From Aquila chrysaetos chrysaetos (taxonomy: Eukaryota; Chordata; Aves; Accipitriformes; Accipitridae), in the NCBI RefSeq assembly GCF_900496995.4, contig NC_044006.1, forward strand, positions 31,805,120 through 31,869,119: a stretch of 64,000 nt of DNA, given 5' to 3'. Each line of letters starts with the position of its first letter. Position 1 is the first letter of the stretch. Shown piece after piece: positions 47,101 through 59,900 of this stretch. The notes below the pieces were generated by a model. That model saw nothing but the letters and a program-made list of their open reading frames with translations. It made no database searches and was not told the DNA's origin. The position numbers and the translations under genes are program-made.

Positions 47101-50100
47101 TTGCAACGCTGAAAGACGACTGACCTTTCCAACATCCCTATGTAGCATGACTTCAAATACATCCACAATAAGCCTGTTCATGCCACTAGACATCTTCCAC
47201 TTCAATACCAGGTTACGGTAGTTGGCATTTCTGTGCACCCCCTATTAGGGGATCTCCAAAACACCTTACCTAGGTGGTTTATGCTGCAGTCAGCCCTGCT
47301 GTGAGACAAAAAGGAGTATATTGGGATTCTTCCACACACAAGTAAAAACCAGCTTGTCCTGAGGAGAATGCCAACACCCCTACAAGGGTAGTTTCAGCAA
47401 GGAAATGAAGACTCAGAAGGCAAATCACACAAGATGCAGCTGGGGCATCAGGCTCAGCACCATCATTGTTATAAAAAGCTATGTAGGACCCCACTGACAA
47501 CTTGTCAGGGTCTTTATTTTAAATCTTATTGTAAGGAGGTAACTCCTAGAAGCCAAACCGCTTCTCAGACATTGCTCTTCTCCAGAGGAATCTGTCATTT
47601 AGTGATCTGATGATGTTTTTCACAGTCCTTGTGCAGTGCTAGACAGACAGCATGCAGCTCATTCTATGAAGCCATGCTGCTACACTGTTTTAGCAAACAT
47701 GCTTGAATCTTCCTTGAGAAGTGCTAATCCTTTCTTGAATTGAGCAAACACCAATCAAAATAGATTTTAGCTGACCAATTTTACCAAAAAGTAATTTTTA
47801 GATGGAGGGATTAAAAGCTAAATACAGCAAGCAGATTGTTTAGACAAGCTGCAGTCTGGAAATATAAAGAAAACAACTGTGAAACATAAAAAGGATTAAG
47901 AATTGGTTGTAAACAGGGCCAAAATTTAAACAGGTTCTGAACAAAAAGCTGTTTCAACTTCTCTGCAACAGAGCAAAACTGCACATCACAAATGCAGATA
48001 CATTTATTAATGACACTTGCTGCTTAGCTATGCTCTCTGAAGTGTGTTTCCTTCCCCAAGAACAGCTCTCAGACACCTTTGCTACGGCAGCATTAGAAAG
48101 TAAACAAGTCTGATGTACAGCATGCTGCTCTGATGCAGTTTCGCACCTTTCAGGTTTCTGTCACTTGCTTTGTTGCTCTCCTATCTAAAAATAAGAACTA
48201 AACTGCAAACGCACCTAAACTGCAAAATATCCACACACAGAGCTCTGTGGTTCTGTAGGCAGCATCTATGTGAATCCCATGAGCCTGTTTCTCAAGTCAC
48301 ATGCCACCAAAGGGTTCAATGCACTAGAACAAGACTAAAAACATGCCCAGGAAAGGTTTCTTATCCCATTTAGTTCACCTGTCTATTAATTCAGGTGCTT
48401 CAAAAGACACTTAGAAGGACAACAAATGCAAGGACTAATACCAGTACCAGTTCTGCTGCGAGGCTGTCACATGCAGACAGATGCCCAAAGGGAGAGGTAC
48501 AAAGGGCAACACACTTTCACAAGTTCGAAAACCTGCACAGAATCATTATCTCCCACAAACAAGCTTCATCACTAAACTTGTCTCCAAGTGTAAAACCTAC
48601 TTTGATTTATTGATGGCTCTTTTCAGCTTCTTCTCCAGCTGTTTCATCCTTCCCATGGCAGCATTGTATTTGGCTGCAGTCTCCTTGTGAACCAACTCGC
48701 TTCTCGTTTTGGTCTGTTCTGCCTCCATGACCTTGAATAGGGAAAATACAGGTTGAGTGGCAAGACACAATGATCCATTTCTTACTGTTTTAATTAACAG
48801 CAGCTTCATAATCTCTCCAATCAGCTCATGTCAGGAGAGGAAGGGTACAGAAAAAATTACTTTCAACGAGCCTACTTAAAAGTCTTTTCCTGAAAGGAGC
48901 AGCAATATGTCAGATTTGCAAACACTGTGCTAGTTACGACAGAGGTGTTGCAGCTTCTTGCATAATATCTCTTACGGGAAGTTCAGAAGAGCCTCAAATT
49001 TTGGGATCATCCATATTTAAACCCAGTTAGATATTCAGGAGCAGAGCGCTGCTAGCAGAAGCCACCCAGTTACATTCCACCACGTTATTTCTGTCCCTTC
49101 CTGCTTCTCCCACAGGAGCCTCCTTTCCCCGCAGGGACCCAGGAGGCTGTTCAGCCCCTCGCTGCTGCAGCGCCCACCCTCAGGACACGGCTGAAAACCA
49201 GCCACAGCCGTGGGAGGACCGAAACGCCGTTCAGCTGGAATCGCCAGGCACCAGAAACAGCCTGTCCAACCACGGCCGGCCCGTTTGCAGGCCAGGAAGC
49301 CGGCTTTTCTCTTAAAAAAAAAAAAAAAAAAACAAACAAAAAAAACCAACAAAAAAAAAACGACCAGCCTGAAATCACGGTTTGAAGACCAAAAATGCAG
49401 AGAGGTTCGAGCCCCGAGCTGACAGCCCTACCATGCCGGGGGGAGCTGTGCTGATGACCAGCCACTGCGCAGGCTGGCAGATGGTTAACGCGCAGCAGTC
49501 CCAGGCCCAGCACGTGAGCTGCTCTCCACGGGCGGCAAGCCGGTCGGGCTGCAGCCCTGCACACAAGCGAGCAAATTCTTCAGGCAATCATTTCTTCAAA
49601 GCTTTATAAACAAGCGCTCACGGCCGTGGCATTTTGCAGCAATTGGGAGTCTACAAAAGTTGCAGGAAAAGTAAGTGTCCCCCCGTTAGCTGGCTCTGCT
49701 GGTACCCCATAGTCACACTTTGCCAGTAATTAAATCCAGGGTAATTTTATTGTGCAAATTTGCGATGACGGAAAACATCTAAGTCAGAAAATGTTTTCTT
49801 TAATGCACTAGCAGTCAAGATCCAGAAAGGGAGGTAACTGATATGTTTAAAGTAAGAAAAGTGGTGACACCTCTCCATCGGTCTGGCAATGAGGAGAAAG
49901 CAGGCAGTTTTCAGGCTCCCCCTCCTCCAGCTATGAAGGTATCCATACAAAAAATGGCAGGACTTGATTTTCTCCAGTACTGGATTTCAAAATGTCTCAG
50001 CTGTGAAACCAACTACTCCACAACTTCATGCAAATTTGCTCCAACTGGCTCCAACCACCAGAACGTGCATCTGAGCTCTCAGCTCCAGAGAGAATATTCA

Positions 50101-53100
50101 AGATATCTTGATTTTAAATAACCTCACCCACAAAGCTCTAATCTCTTGAAAGTGTCCTAGCCCTCACACTGAACTGAACAGTGAGAAGAGTACAGCCAGC
50201 TTTGACTTGCTTGGAGCGCTGCTCCCTTCACGAAAACTCACGTTGTCCTTTCTGATGCCTAAATGAAAGCATGAAATTGCTACATGCCAAGGCTGAACTG
50301 CATCAGCATCAGCTAGAAGCTCTTGCTGCCACAACTGGAGGCCACGTTTTGCTCTCCTGCACACACCACTTACTATTAAACAAAGAAGTTGCTACAGAAC
50401 TTCAAACTACAAGAAAGAAAGGTTTCCAAAGGCTCTTTTGATTAGATGTAAAATAATATACTCAACTCCAACACCCTTCAACTATTTTATATATAAATAG
50501 ATATAAATAAGGCATCCACTGTCAAAAAAGGTCAAAAAAAAAAAAAAAAAAAAAAAAATCTATCAGATTCCTAACAGGCTCTCTCCTGCATCCTGAAAAC
50601 AAGCTGCAGCCTCTTATCTTGAACAACTGTTCGAAAGCTAGGTTGATGCAATGACTTTCCGTAGTGAAATATGTCAGACAAGGCTGGTTTTAGCATGGAA
50701 GTGTCTTAAATTAAAATGCAGTCTCCAAAGTCTGCACAGAAGCTGGTTCGCCTTCTTTGTAGCATGGCAAGGAAACTGCAATTTAAAAATGCCGGAAGCT
50801 ACAAAATAACGGAGTAGCTGGAATTTGCCAATGATCAATTAAATGTCAATCCCTCACATCCATTCCTGGGGTAATATCAGCATCAACTTTGATAACTGGG
50901 ATGAACCACATGATAAGTACTAACAGCATCAGAGTCATAAAGCAGGTTAGGTGTCCAGTATCGTGTTGATTTTGCACATCTTTCATATCAAACATCACAG
51001 AAATGCTCAACCCTGCAGAACTGGGATTTGAGGATGACAGATCGTAAACACTTCAAAATAGCTGACAAAATATGGGATTTGCTGCCAGCCATATATACCC
51101 ACATTCATTACCCTTTCCAGAAAAAAAAAAAAAAAAAAAAAGCTGTATACTTCATCCTTTTGAGAAATCAGTGATGTAAGGAAAACCATCTCCCCCCACT
51201 CCCTTGTTTTCCTGTGGGCATTCTGCCATCGGACTCACATTACCCACACAAGCCTGTGGAGAGGCCAGAGACAGCCTGTCCCTTTCCCCTGGGACAGTGG
51301 CTCAAGGTGCATGCCCAAGGCTGAGGACAATACCGGGAAGCTTATGAGGTATCTCTGTGGAGGTCCATCACCTGCCAAGATGGATTTAAGCATTTCATTC
51401 AGACAAGAAGAAACAAAAAGATCATCCACCCCTTCACAAAAGCCAGATGGGCTTCAAACAGAGAAGCTGTCCACCGGGGCAGGTTGACAGAAACAGACTG
51501 CAAGCCATGCTGCCACCTCTACATCTGAGAGGTTCAATGCACAACCAGCTAAGGAAACCCATCACCTTTTAAAAAGGTCTTAGAAATGACCAACAAGGCT
51601 TGTGTGGGAAAGAAGTACTTTTTATCAGATCTAATAATACGGTTGGGGAAAAAGCAGTCTTATATGGACTTGTAAACAAGCTTTTGGACACAGTTACCAA
51701 ATAAGCTGTTTTGTTTAACAACAGTCACTGTGCTTCTACCACCAGCCTTGCCTTGTTGATGCTCCTAAGCCATCGCAGATGCAACAGCATCACTTAGAAA
51801 AAGGCAGAGATAAAAGTGAGGATGACACCTTTTCAAATTAAGACTGCTCAGGACACACCTCTCCTCCTTACATTGTACCTGCCATTCATGCCCTTGGGGA
51901 CTCTTACACAAAAACATCCAGAGCGGGTGAACATCTAGGATGCCCACACATTCACTGGACACTTCTGTAGCCCACACCTGTCCTTAATTACGAGATCACC
52001 AATTCCAGGCAGAACTCATTCTCCCAAGTAGCACAGGCTACAACTTTGGGGGAAAAAAAACAAGACAAAATCCCACAGGTATCACTCAATTCCTCCTCTC
52101 TCCTTCCCTACCCTCTATGTCCAATCCAGATGTCTGGGAAAGGAAGGTCGGTGTAGAATATATATTTTTAGTGAGTAAGTCTGTACAAGTAGCTTTGTTC
52201 CCCCCAAAAGATTTGCATGATCTAAAGTCACAGATGGACTCCAGGCAAAATTTCAGTAATAACAACAGGTGCAAAAGAAAAATTTATCAGTGAAATTAAG
52301 CAAAGCTGAGCATCTAAGCCAGAGAATTACTTTGGACAACTTACTTTCTCAAAAAATTAAATTGATGACTCTTCTAGAGGAAGAATTAGAAATAAAAGAG
52401 GTAAGAGACAACGCAAAAATCAGTAAACCAGGAGGACAGAATCAACAATACAAGGGATTGCATCTAACCCCTGCATTTCCAGGGTGAAGTGACAGAGAGA
52501 TTAGGGCAGGGAAGAATGTGGGTATTTTTGTTGTTTCTTTTCACAGACTTTTCTTTCCCCCCCTTTCTCCAAGTATTTCTATCTGCAGGAAGTATCTCTT
52601 CTCTCTACTTCGTGAAAGCACCCACGCATTTTACACTGACAGATGGTACTTCGTGGTGTAATATCAAAGGGAGCTTCACAAACCGGATTAAACCAAGAGG
52701 GAGCATGCCTCCTCCCTCTTCACTCTCCCCTCATCCCTTCCCTTTTTAAAATGTCTCAGGATCAAGAGCCAAAACATTTCTTCTCCCTGCCAGAATTTAT
52801 GAACTGAACGTATCTCAGGAAAGACTGTAAAAGCAGAACCTTTTTAAGACTGCAGATTGCATCGGGAATTAGAAATTAGCAATTTCTCTTTAAATTCACA
52901 AAGGATCTTCCTTTCTGCTCCAGCTTGTCTCAAACTTGAGGTAACGCATCTGTCAGCACTTTCCTTTTGTACACATTTGTGAATGATTTTCAACAAGAGT
53001 ATAGATGTGAAGACCTCTCCTTCATCCCTTCAAAGTTCTCCATCCTTTGGCCCTTTTATAGCCCTGCTCTCTGCACCCCAAACTGCAGCATTATAACTCA

Positions 53101-56100
53101 AGGTACTAGCAGACAGGCAACGCACTTCCACTTCCCCAAAACATTTTCTCCAAATTTTAGAGACAAACCGCAGTTACCAAAAACCTGGTAAGCCAATGAC
53201 TAACAGTGAACAGCACTTCTTCTCCAGGCAGGTTAAGAGCTCATCAAACCTGTCTGCATGCAAGCTAAGTGACTATATTTCCATTATAATCAACAGAGAA
53301 TTAATCTTACAATGAACTTGCCCCTCTGGTCACATGAATTCTTCTCCAGATACCGTTGTCAACTTATTTATCAGTCCTCCTTTGACTATAATACCTACAA
53401 AGTAATGTTCTAGACACCTGAAACTGATGAGCTAAATCTCAGCCTAAGTGTCATTACACTGATCTAAGATCTGTGGAGAAATGGACATTGAGAAAGAAAA
53501 AAGACACAGGAATTTAGCCCAAAATACACATCAAGTTAAGAGTAGAAACTGGTAAAGCAGCTGCCTGACTGGCAGGATAGCATCACAGTCACTAGTGGTC
53601 ATCACACAGATCAAGCACAGACATTTACAGGGATTAGCTGCATCTTCACAGGCAGGCACGCATCCAGCTCCTATTTAGGTATCCAGCTTCCTTTGAAACA
53701 TAGCTCAACCTGCCAGGTGAAAAAAAAATTGCTGAGTGACAGCCTGTACTCCCTGTACCTGTTCATGCCGGTCCTGTCTGCTCTGCAAATAAAAACCATC
53801 TTCCACATGTTACACTTCCAGCCCGCCCAGGATAAGCAAAATTTCAGTAACTCTCCTATTTCTCATCAGTTTAATTATATGATTTGCTATATCAGTGGCT
53901 CCAAAAGCCTTGTTTACAGTAACCCATTAGACTGTCAAATTAAAAATAGTGTTAATAGCTTTTCAGTCTATGAAGAAATGAAAAAGCAATTAAAACACGC
54001 AACCCTCATCTCCATTTCCACCCAGTGAGGGTCTGCAAACAGCATTTCCTGTTTGGAACTCTGGAACCCAAGTCTTTGTCCACATCCATTGGGTCAAGTG
54101 CAAAAGTAACCCGGCAGTATTTCCATACATGCCTGTATAAAAAAAAACCCCACAAGTGTCTCCTTTGTTCTTTTGCCTACCCTCTTCCTTTATGCTCTCT
54201 GTTTGCATTGTTTGTCAGCTACCAAGCTGCTTACAGGGCTCGGGTTTTGTTCCAAATTTCAGATTAATTCAATAAAGCCTGCTGCCTCTGCTGTGAATAG
54301 CAAATAAAACCACCTTTACTCTTGCCTGACATTTCTATCAATAGAGAAACAAATTAATTAGTAGCCCACTTCTAACATTTGGCACAGAGGTGCTTTTCTG
54401 CATTTGATTCATTGCTGTACAAGGCCCAGTACAACTGTCATTTATAGATTCATGAAAAAAGCTAACAAATCCAAACAACTATAGTGCAAAAAACTTTTTC
54501 TGAGAGTGATTTTGTATGTGGAAGGAAGTAGAGGAATTCTATTTCTTAACCCTCAGCCTTTACCCTCAGAAACAGTTTTTGCCATTAGCAATTTCTAATG
54601 TGATTAGCAGTTAACTATCTGAGTTAACAGCAACACTGTGGCAGTCAAGAACTTTTGTTCTAGTAGATCTCATCCTCCAACCTGTTTTCATTCATAGCTT
54701 GGTAGGGAATTATGATGTTTTCTGCTCCTCGAGATCCCAGTTATTCTGTTTACCTCACTGAACACTGAGCACTTCACTAATTGCATGCACTGAAGCCAAG
54801 GAATTATTCACTCTGCTCCTAAAGAAGTTATAAAACTCAGCCAAGCACCCCAAACAAACTAATGCTGGGTCTGTTCAGTCAGGACTTCCTGACTGAAAAA
54901 ACAGCATTTTCACTCTTCTTAGCTCTGGCCCTAGCCTTAAGGCCTCCAGTCTGGCCAACGAAAATCACGAGACAAACTTCCACGTAACTCTTTCAAAACC
55001 TGCTGTACCCTGAAAAGGTGCAGATGGGTGCTTTCTGGGAACTGAGCTTACCCAGACTATTTTAAGCACCAGGAAGAGTTGGGTAACACGCTTTCCATTC
55101 AAGGAGCCATCAGCTGCTCCATACAATCCAGTCTGTGCCTAGGAGATTTTATAACGGTGGTAAACAAACCTAAGGTTCCTATTTACGGTTCTGCTGTAAG
55201 CATCAGAGACATTATGGTTTGAATCAGTCCTCCGACACACAGATACGCTGCACTCAGTGATGATACATATCAACATCACCAGCATGACTCCACCAAACAC
55301 TGCCAGCAGCCATCTTCTGCTCTAAATCACTGGGTTTGCCCATCCCAGGTGTACTCCTCTCCCAGACTGTCAGGGAAGGACTAAGGGTTGTAGAAGGACA
55401 CAGCGATCCCCTTGAAATAGCCAAGGAAAAGAGGAATCCATCTGAACTCTCAAAATTGCTAGCATTTCTTTCCTCACCCACCCCAACACAAGTCTTCATT
55501 ATGCCAGCTAGAGAGAGGCAGCTGGTACATGGTTGCTCTCATTCTCCACCGGATCTCAGCAGTTCAGCAGTCAGGAGCTCTAAGCAACTCCTTAGATGCT
55601 TCCAGTTTTCTCCCCTGTCTATTCCGAGAATCAAAAATTGTGTATGCATTTCTGGACTTTGCTCATATTAAGCAGGGATAACAACTAGGGAAAACGACAG
55701 CTGCTGCTGTCCTGGCACACACGCACTGCAAAGGTGGGGCTCCCTTCAGAAACACACAGAGGTTAACAGATCTGCAAATACCTAATGATAACAGGGACAA
55801 TAACAAAAACAATACCCTAGAGTTTGTTTTCTGTTTTTTAACATATACCAGGTTTTCCATCCCTCCCCTACACACAGCCAACATCCTTTTTGTTCCCTGT
55901 TTCTTCATCAGGCAGCTGGTTTTTGCAATTCACTTTGAAATAGAGGCTTTTCTTATAACTGAGAAGCTTCTGCAACAGAACAGTGCTACTGCATTGAGGA
56001 CTGCAAGACAACACGAACATTGTATGGCAAGCTAGCACATTTGGAATAGCAAGTTTAGCTTCACTGGCTTATTAAGGGAACTCTGACAGAACAAAGGTTT

Positions 56101-56998
56101 TTAACTTCTATTTTTGGTTCTTTCATGTTTAAAAAAAAACTTTCTGCCTTTTTTTTTTTAAAGAGGAAAAAAAAGACACAGCAAATGACAGGAAAATTAT
56201 TCTTGACAGCTGCTAAAATGAATACCACCTTTCATTGTTAGACAGTGCATCTCTTCTGTAGATTTAAAAAGACTTTACAAAGGAGGTAAGACCTTGTATA
56301 AATTTGAAAGTTAATTCAGGATAGAGCAGTGCGCAAGCTTAAAATGCAGCACACACTTTTGAGTAATTCTACATTCAAATACATGTTTCCAAAGCAAAAT
56401 GCCTTGTTCAACCAACTCCATACTAAGAACAGGTTATACTAAAATTGGAACATGTCCCTGTTTTTCCAGAGTAAGAGTTTCCATAACACATGTATTCAGG
56501 AATAGCCATCCCTGTGCAATTATTCTGGCATAACTCCAAATGCAGATATGCCTTAAGACATTGTTTATCCCTATTACATAGGTGGTAACTTTTTTCTTCT
56601 TTAGATCTATTCCACTAGCTACTAGCACAGCCAGATAGAACTATAGTTTTCCAGGTTGCAGCCCGAGGCCCAAATAATTTAACCTTAGGCTTCGTAATTT
56701 TCTGTAGCTTCATTTCCTACATGTCATTTATCTGGAGCAATACAAAAATTTGGTCTTTCAGAAAGTAGGCCTCATACACCACAGGAGAACACAAAATATG
56801 AAAAAGACAGATGCTGGGGCAAGTTTGTATTACCCTCTGAGTAGCATGGTTGAGCATCTCTTGCCAGGCAGAGTCAAACTGACGTTTGTCATCTTCCAGT
56901 AGCCTCTGCTCAGCAAGTGAAATGGTCTCTTTCGCAGCACGCAGCACTTCAGTGGCCCTCTGAAAATCCTGAGTCGCCCTCTGAGCTTCCAGCTGTGC
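37950..56998 (-). CDS. SH3BP5: SH3 domain-binding protein 5 (Sab), C-terminal six exons; 5' part outside window
   Basis: SH3BP5 binds the BTK SH3 domain, anchors JNK at the mitochondrial outer membrane through a kinase-interaction motif, and acts as a RAB11 guanine-nucleotide exchange factor through its coiled coils. Exons in transcript order are 56834-56998, 48601-48731, 44520-44562, 42349-42568, 38840-39100 and 37950-38131. They sum to 1002 nt, or 333 residues plus TGA, and junction phases are 0, 2, 0, 1 and 1, all consistent. The coiled coil is carried by AAKETISLAEQRLLEDDKRQ, then ELVHKETAAKYNAAMGRMKQ and LKNLEMISDEIHERRRSTAM. The acidic/Ser region has the JNK-docking sequence RPGSLDLPSPVSLSEFG, which keeps the basic-x-x-x-L-x-L spacing. 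The C-terminus ends KAAQIG. Mammalian SH3BP5 is about 455 residues, so roughly 110-120 N-terminal residues (probably three exons) lie beyond position 64000. The Ser-rich linker before the C-terminus appears shorter than in mammals. Confidence 0.95.
38437..38464 (+). repeat. T28 homopolymer
   Basis: T run on the + strand (A on the SH3BP5 sense strand) in the last SH3BP5 intron, followed by GTTTGTTTTT. Confidence 0.94.
38840..39100 (-). CDS. SH3BP5: SH3BP5 exon with JNK-docking motif
   Basis: It encodes MASEVFEDDNGSSFISEEDS, SVSSFSSGPTSP, RPGSLDLPSPVSLSEFG and VLGPRSECSGASSPECEAER. Acceptor gaacattgcag; donor AGAG|gtacgc. The first Met codon is split A|TG across the intron and is not a start. 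Confidence 0.96.
39101..42348 (-). other. SH3BP5: SH3BP5 intron between 220-nt and 261-nt exons
   Basis: No gene or recognised repeat seen. It is moderately GC-rich around 40.8-41.4 kb. Several overlapping ORFs of 70-150 codons on both strands lack coding character. Confidence 0.7.
42349..42568 (-). CDS. SH3BP5: SH3BP5 coiled-coil exon
   Basis: It encodes QLKKTVDDLQAKLALAKGEY, KTALKNLEMISDEIHERRRS and GPRGCGVGAEGSNISVEDLS. Acceptor ccttgttag; donor TCCA|gtgagt. The overlapping + strand 168-codon frame is a shadow. Confidence 0.97.
42569..44519 (-). other. SH3BP5: SH3BP5 intron, GC-richer, with G-run
   Basis: Gene-free. GC-rich at about 43260-43960. It holds the G-rich tract at 44200-44224 and AACCAAACCAAACCAAACC just after it. 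Confidence 0.7.
44200..44224 (+). repeat. G-rich tract (G7CG13CG3), quadruplex potential
   Basis: Runs of G interrupted by single C, followed by (AAACC)n. On the SH3BP5 sense strand it is C-rich. Confidence 0.9.
44520..44562 (-). CDS. SH3BP5: SH3BP5 43-nt micro-size exon
   Basis: It completes Lys and encodes PYFELKAKYYVQLE. Acceptor ttttccacag; donor AGAG|gtacgt. The 43-nt size fits the phase 2 to phase 0 transition. Confidence 0.95.
44563..48600 (-). other. SH3BP5: SH3BP5 intron
   Basis: No gene recognised. It contains a TG/CA- and AT-alternating low-complexity stretch at 46027-46130. Confidence 0.7.
46027..46130. repeat. Alternating purine-pyrimidine low-complexity stretch
   Basis: TGTGTGTTGGTGTGG, then A11 and ATATATATG, then imperfect CA/TA alternation to GTGCATATATG. 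Confidence 0.75.
48601..48731 (-). CDS. SH3BP5: SH3BP5 coiled-coil exon
   Basis: It encodes VMEAEQTKTRSELVHKETAA, KYNAAMGRMKQLEKKLKRAI and NKSK (last codon split). Acceptor ccctattcaag; donor AAA|gtaggt. Confidence 0.97.
49314..49360 (+). repeat. A19 plus interrupted A-rich tract
   Basis: A19 at 49314-49332, then CAAAC/ACCAAC-interrupted A runs to 49360. Confidence 0.93.
50534..50558 (+). repeat. A25 homopolymer
   Basis: Uninterrupted A run. It is T on the SH3BP5 sense strand. Confidence 0.95.
51121..51141 (+). repeat. A21 homopolymer
   Basis: Uninterrupted A run. It is T on the SH3BP5 sense strand. Confidence 0.95.
56834..56998 (-). CDS. SH3BP5: SH3BP5 exon, 5'-most coding exon inside the window
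   Basis: It encodes AQLEAQRATQDFQRATEVLR, AAKETISLAEQRLLEDDKRQ and FDSAWQEMLNHATQR (55 codons, phase 0 on both sides). Acceptor ctttttttag; donor AGG|gtaata. By analogy with the mammalian gene it is the fourth coding exon. Confidence 0.97.
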
Positions 56999-59900
56999 CT
57001 AAAAAAAGAGAAGTTGGGATCAGAGACAAAGGAACCCTCAGGGTCACATTTAGAAGATCTACCACACTAATCCCAGGACTTTAAAAACACCACATCAGCA
57101 TTACTGTTTCCCAACCTTTTACTTGGAAGTGACACATATTTCCTCACTGGTGTAAGTACTGCTAAGACAGCAGTTCCCACCCAAACAGGTAATTTGCAAA
57201 GAACTGTCTCATGGTGTTTGTAATCAAAAAACACACAGCTGATGGCCTACAAATAAGCACCTGGCTGAGAGATAAATACCTTACGAGGTAGGTTTAAATC
57301 ACTGACAAACATAACAAAAGAAAACGCAATAGCAAACTTGTAGCATGTCAAGAATACATTGAGAATGACACTCCCTGAATTTAGTCAGGGTGGATTTTTA
57401 TCTGGTGCACCATTAATCATGCTGAGGAAATGTTTTGGAAGTATTACATTGCTCTAAAGCATAAACAAGTTTTCTGAGAAGGTGGCTGCTAATTCTGTGG
57501 ACATTCTTCTACTTTGTTATTGCTGGGACAGAACTGGTGCAGCAAGTCCCCAGTACAGAGACACGGAGGTAACCAAGGGAATTTGCAATGCATGTGAAAC
57601 ACAGATAAAGGCCCTGCTATGTCCTTAGGAAACTGCCGCACACACATAACACAAATAACACAAAGTCTGAGCTTGAAGGAAGCACTTTCAAGTGTCTGCA
57701 TGAAAGCAGGGGAGAAAAGAGTCTTCTGATGAACTATATGGTTCTTGCTGTGAGAGCAAAGACTCCTCCAAAACAATATACAACCTTCCCAGCCAAGCAA
57801 GCACAGCTTAAAGCCATCTAATCAATGGGCTGTAATCTCTTTTTTTCTGGACCAAGAAAAATTCTCCAAGACATTGCATTTACAGACCACCCTCACCTCT
57901 CCTGAAGGCTGTAACAAGCTTCTCACCATATCCAAATCCCACTCTGAACAGTCCTCAAGTAAAATGCTCACATCCCATCTTGCAGGCTGGAGCCACCTCC
58001 GTTTTTCACACCTGAGCATCAGCCCTCCAGGGTCCCTAACACAGCCCTTGCCTGTTCAGCCCAAAAAGGGAGAGCAGCCAATAAAGCAGAAATAATGCCA
58101 GGCATACTGCAGGTTTCAGTGGTACCGTGGTGACAAAAGCCATTACAGAGTTCAGCAGTCTTGCAGTGTTGCACTTTAGTACCAGTGACAAGTCTTAAAT
58201 GTTCAAAATAGGTGACTCTACAACACATAGACATAGAATATCCATAAACAAATTACTGGTGTTGGCTGAGTTTTGGTTGGTTGGTTGGTTGGGATTTTTT
58301 TGTTTGTTTGTTTGTTGTGGTTTGGGTTTTGGGGAGGGGTTTTTAAGATAGAGATGGCCTCTCTTTTTATAGTTATCACTGAATGACTAGCAATTTTAAC
58401 ATTCAGGCTTTCAAACATGCAAGTTTCACATTGTTTTCCTTCATCAGAAATTTTTTATTTCTGAAGCTTTTGTGTTCCTTTGCTGTCTCTTAATTGTATC
58501 AGCACTTTACTGCTCTAGAGCCCTTTTGAGGTTGATGCACAAATACCTTGTTTAGCTCAAAAGTAAAATCTTTACCTGAACTTTCCTATGTTATATATTT
58601 CATAAATTTCTATCTAAAGGAGTATATTTGAGCTGTTTTGCACTGAAACACCACCCTTCAAATGTAAGCTTCACATTCAATTAATTGAACATCCAGCACT
58701 GTCAAGACAGTTTTCGTTTACGCTTCAGTGATTTAAAAAAAAGGAATTACCCAGTTTATACCTATGGGAAATGTCTTTGACAAGACACGACTGACAGAAC
58801 AAAATAACAAATAAAACTCTACATGTCATGATATACAGAGAAGGAGTCTGAGGCTGAAACAGGGGAAAGGAGTCTGACATACAGAATACTAAATTGAGGA
58901 AGATGAAGTCTTATGAATAAAGGAAGAGGTTTTAGTGTGAAGAAGCAGTGGTCATCTGGGAAGTGGCTAAAAATCCCTGATACAAAATGGGAAATAAGTA
59001 GAACAATGGTGCATTTCTCCAGCAAAGAAGCTGGCTATGCCTCCTCAACACCAGCTGCATCAAATACTTGATACACCACAGTTATTTGTAAAGGTAACGG
59101 GAAAAACCCTTCCCTCCCCGCCCCACGGCAGGGGAGACAGACTCCTAATTTAAACAGAAGTCTCAAAAGGAAATAAAGCACACTAAGTTTCCCTCACAAT
59201 GTCCTGAAATAGCAGCAAGCCCTTCTTACTTCCCCCTACCACACAAAGGGGCACTTCACTCCAGAGTGACCATGGAAAAATAGGAGTTACATGTCAGAGG
59301 TCCTTCAGCTACTAGCTGGGGAGGGAAATCAAAGTCATCACAATCAGTGCAGTAACTTCCTTCCAGCCAAAGTCCCTGATGCACTTCCTTCTGAAGTGGC
59401 TGCTGGCATTTTCCACAGAAGAGAAATTCATCTAACCATGCCCTTTGCTGCTTTCAGGCAACTTACACCACACCTCCCTGCCTAAAGCCTTTGTGAAGAG
59501 CCAGGGCATTAAAGTGTTAATTTCCATGCAGGACTGCACATCCCAAAGCAGCACAGAGCTTTGAGCCAATATTAGTGGATGAACAGCATGCTGGTGTAAA
59601 TTCAACGTTAATACGGTCTCTTAGAAAGTCAAAGAAAAAAACCCACGCATTACATCTCCTCACCACCCCAGTCACCAGCTGCCTGTTTCAAATGTATTAA
59701 CACGTTTTATAAATTCAGAATAAGCCTGGCTAAAGAGTATTTTGATTTAGCCACTAACTGACCTAAACCATGGTATCCACCAAGCACAGGAAAGCCACCT
59801 GAGGATGTTTAAACAAGGCTCAACCTAAGCTTCCAACAAAGGACAGAGCGAGAAGCCCGAATCTTAGTCCTGAAAATACCCTCTGCTGAATTCTCCGAAA

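Larger units (their letters stand above)
48732..56833 (-). other. SH3BP5: Large SH3BP5 intron (8.1 kb)
   Basis: No gene found. It includes a GC/CpG-richer island at about 49060-49620, A-runs at 49314-49332, 50534-50558 and 51121-51141, and otherwise A- and C-rich (+ strand) unique sequence. No recognisable CR1 was seen. Confidence 0.7.
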
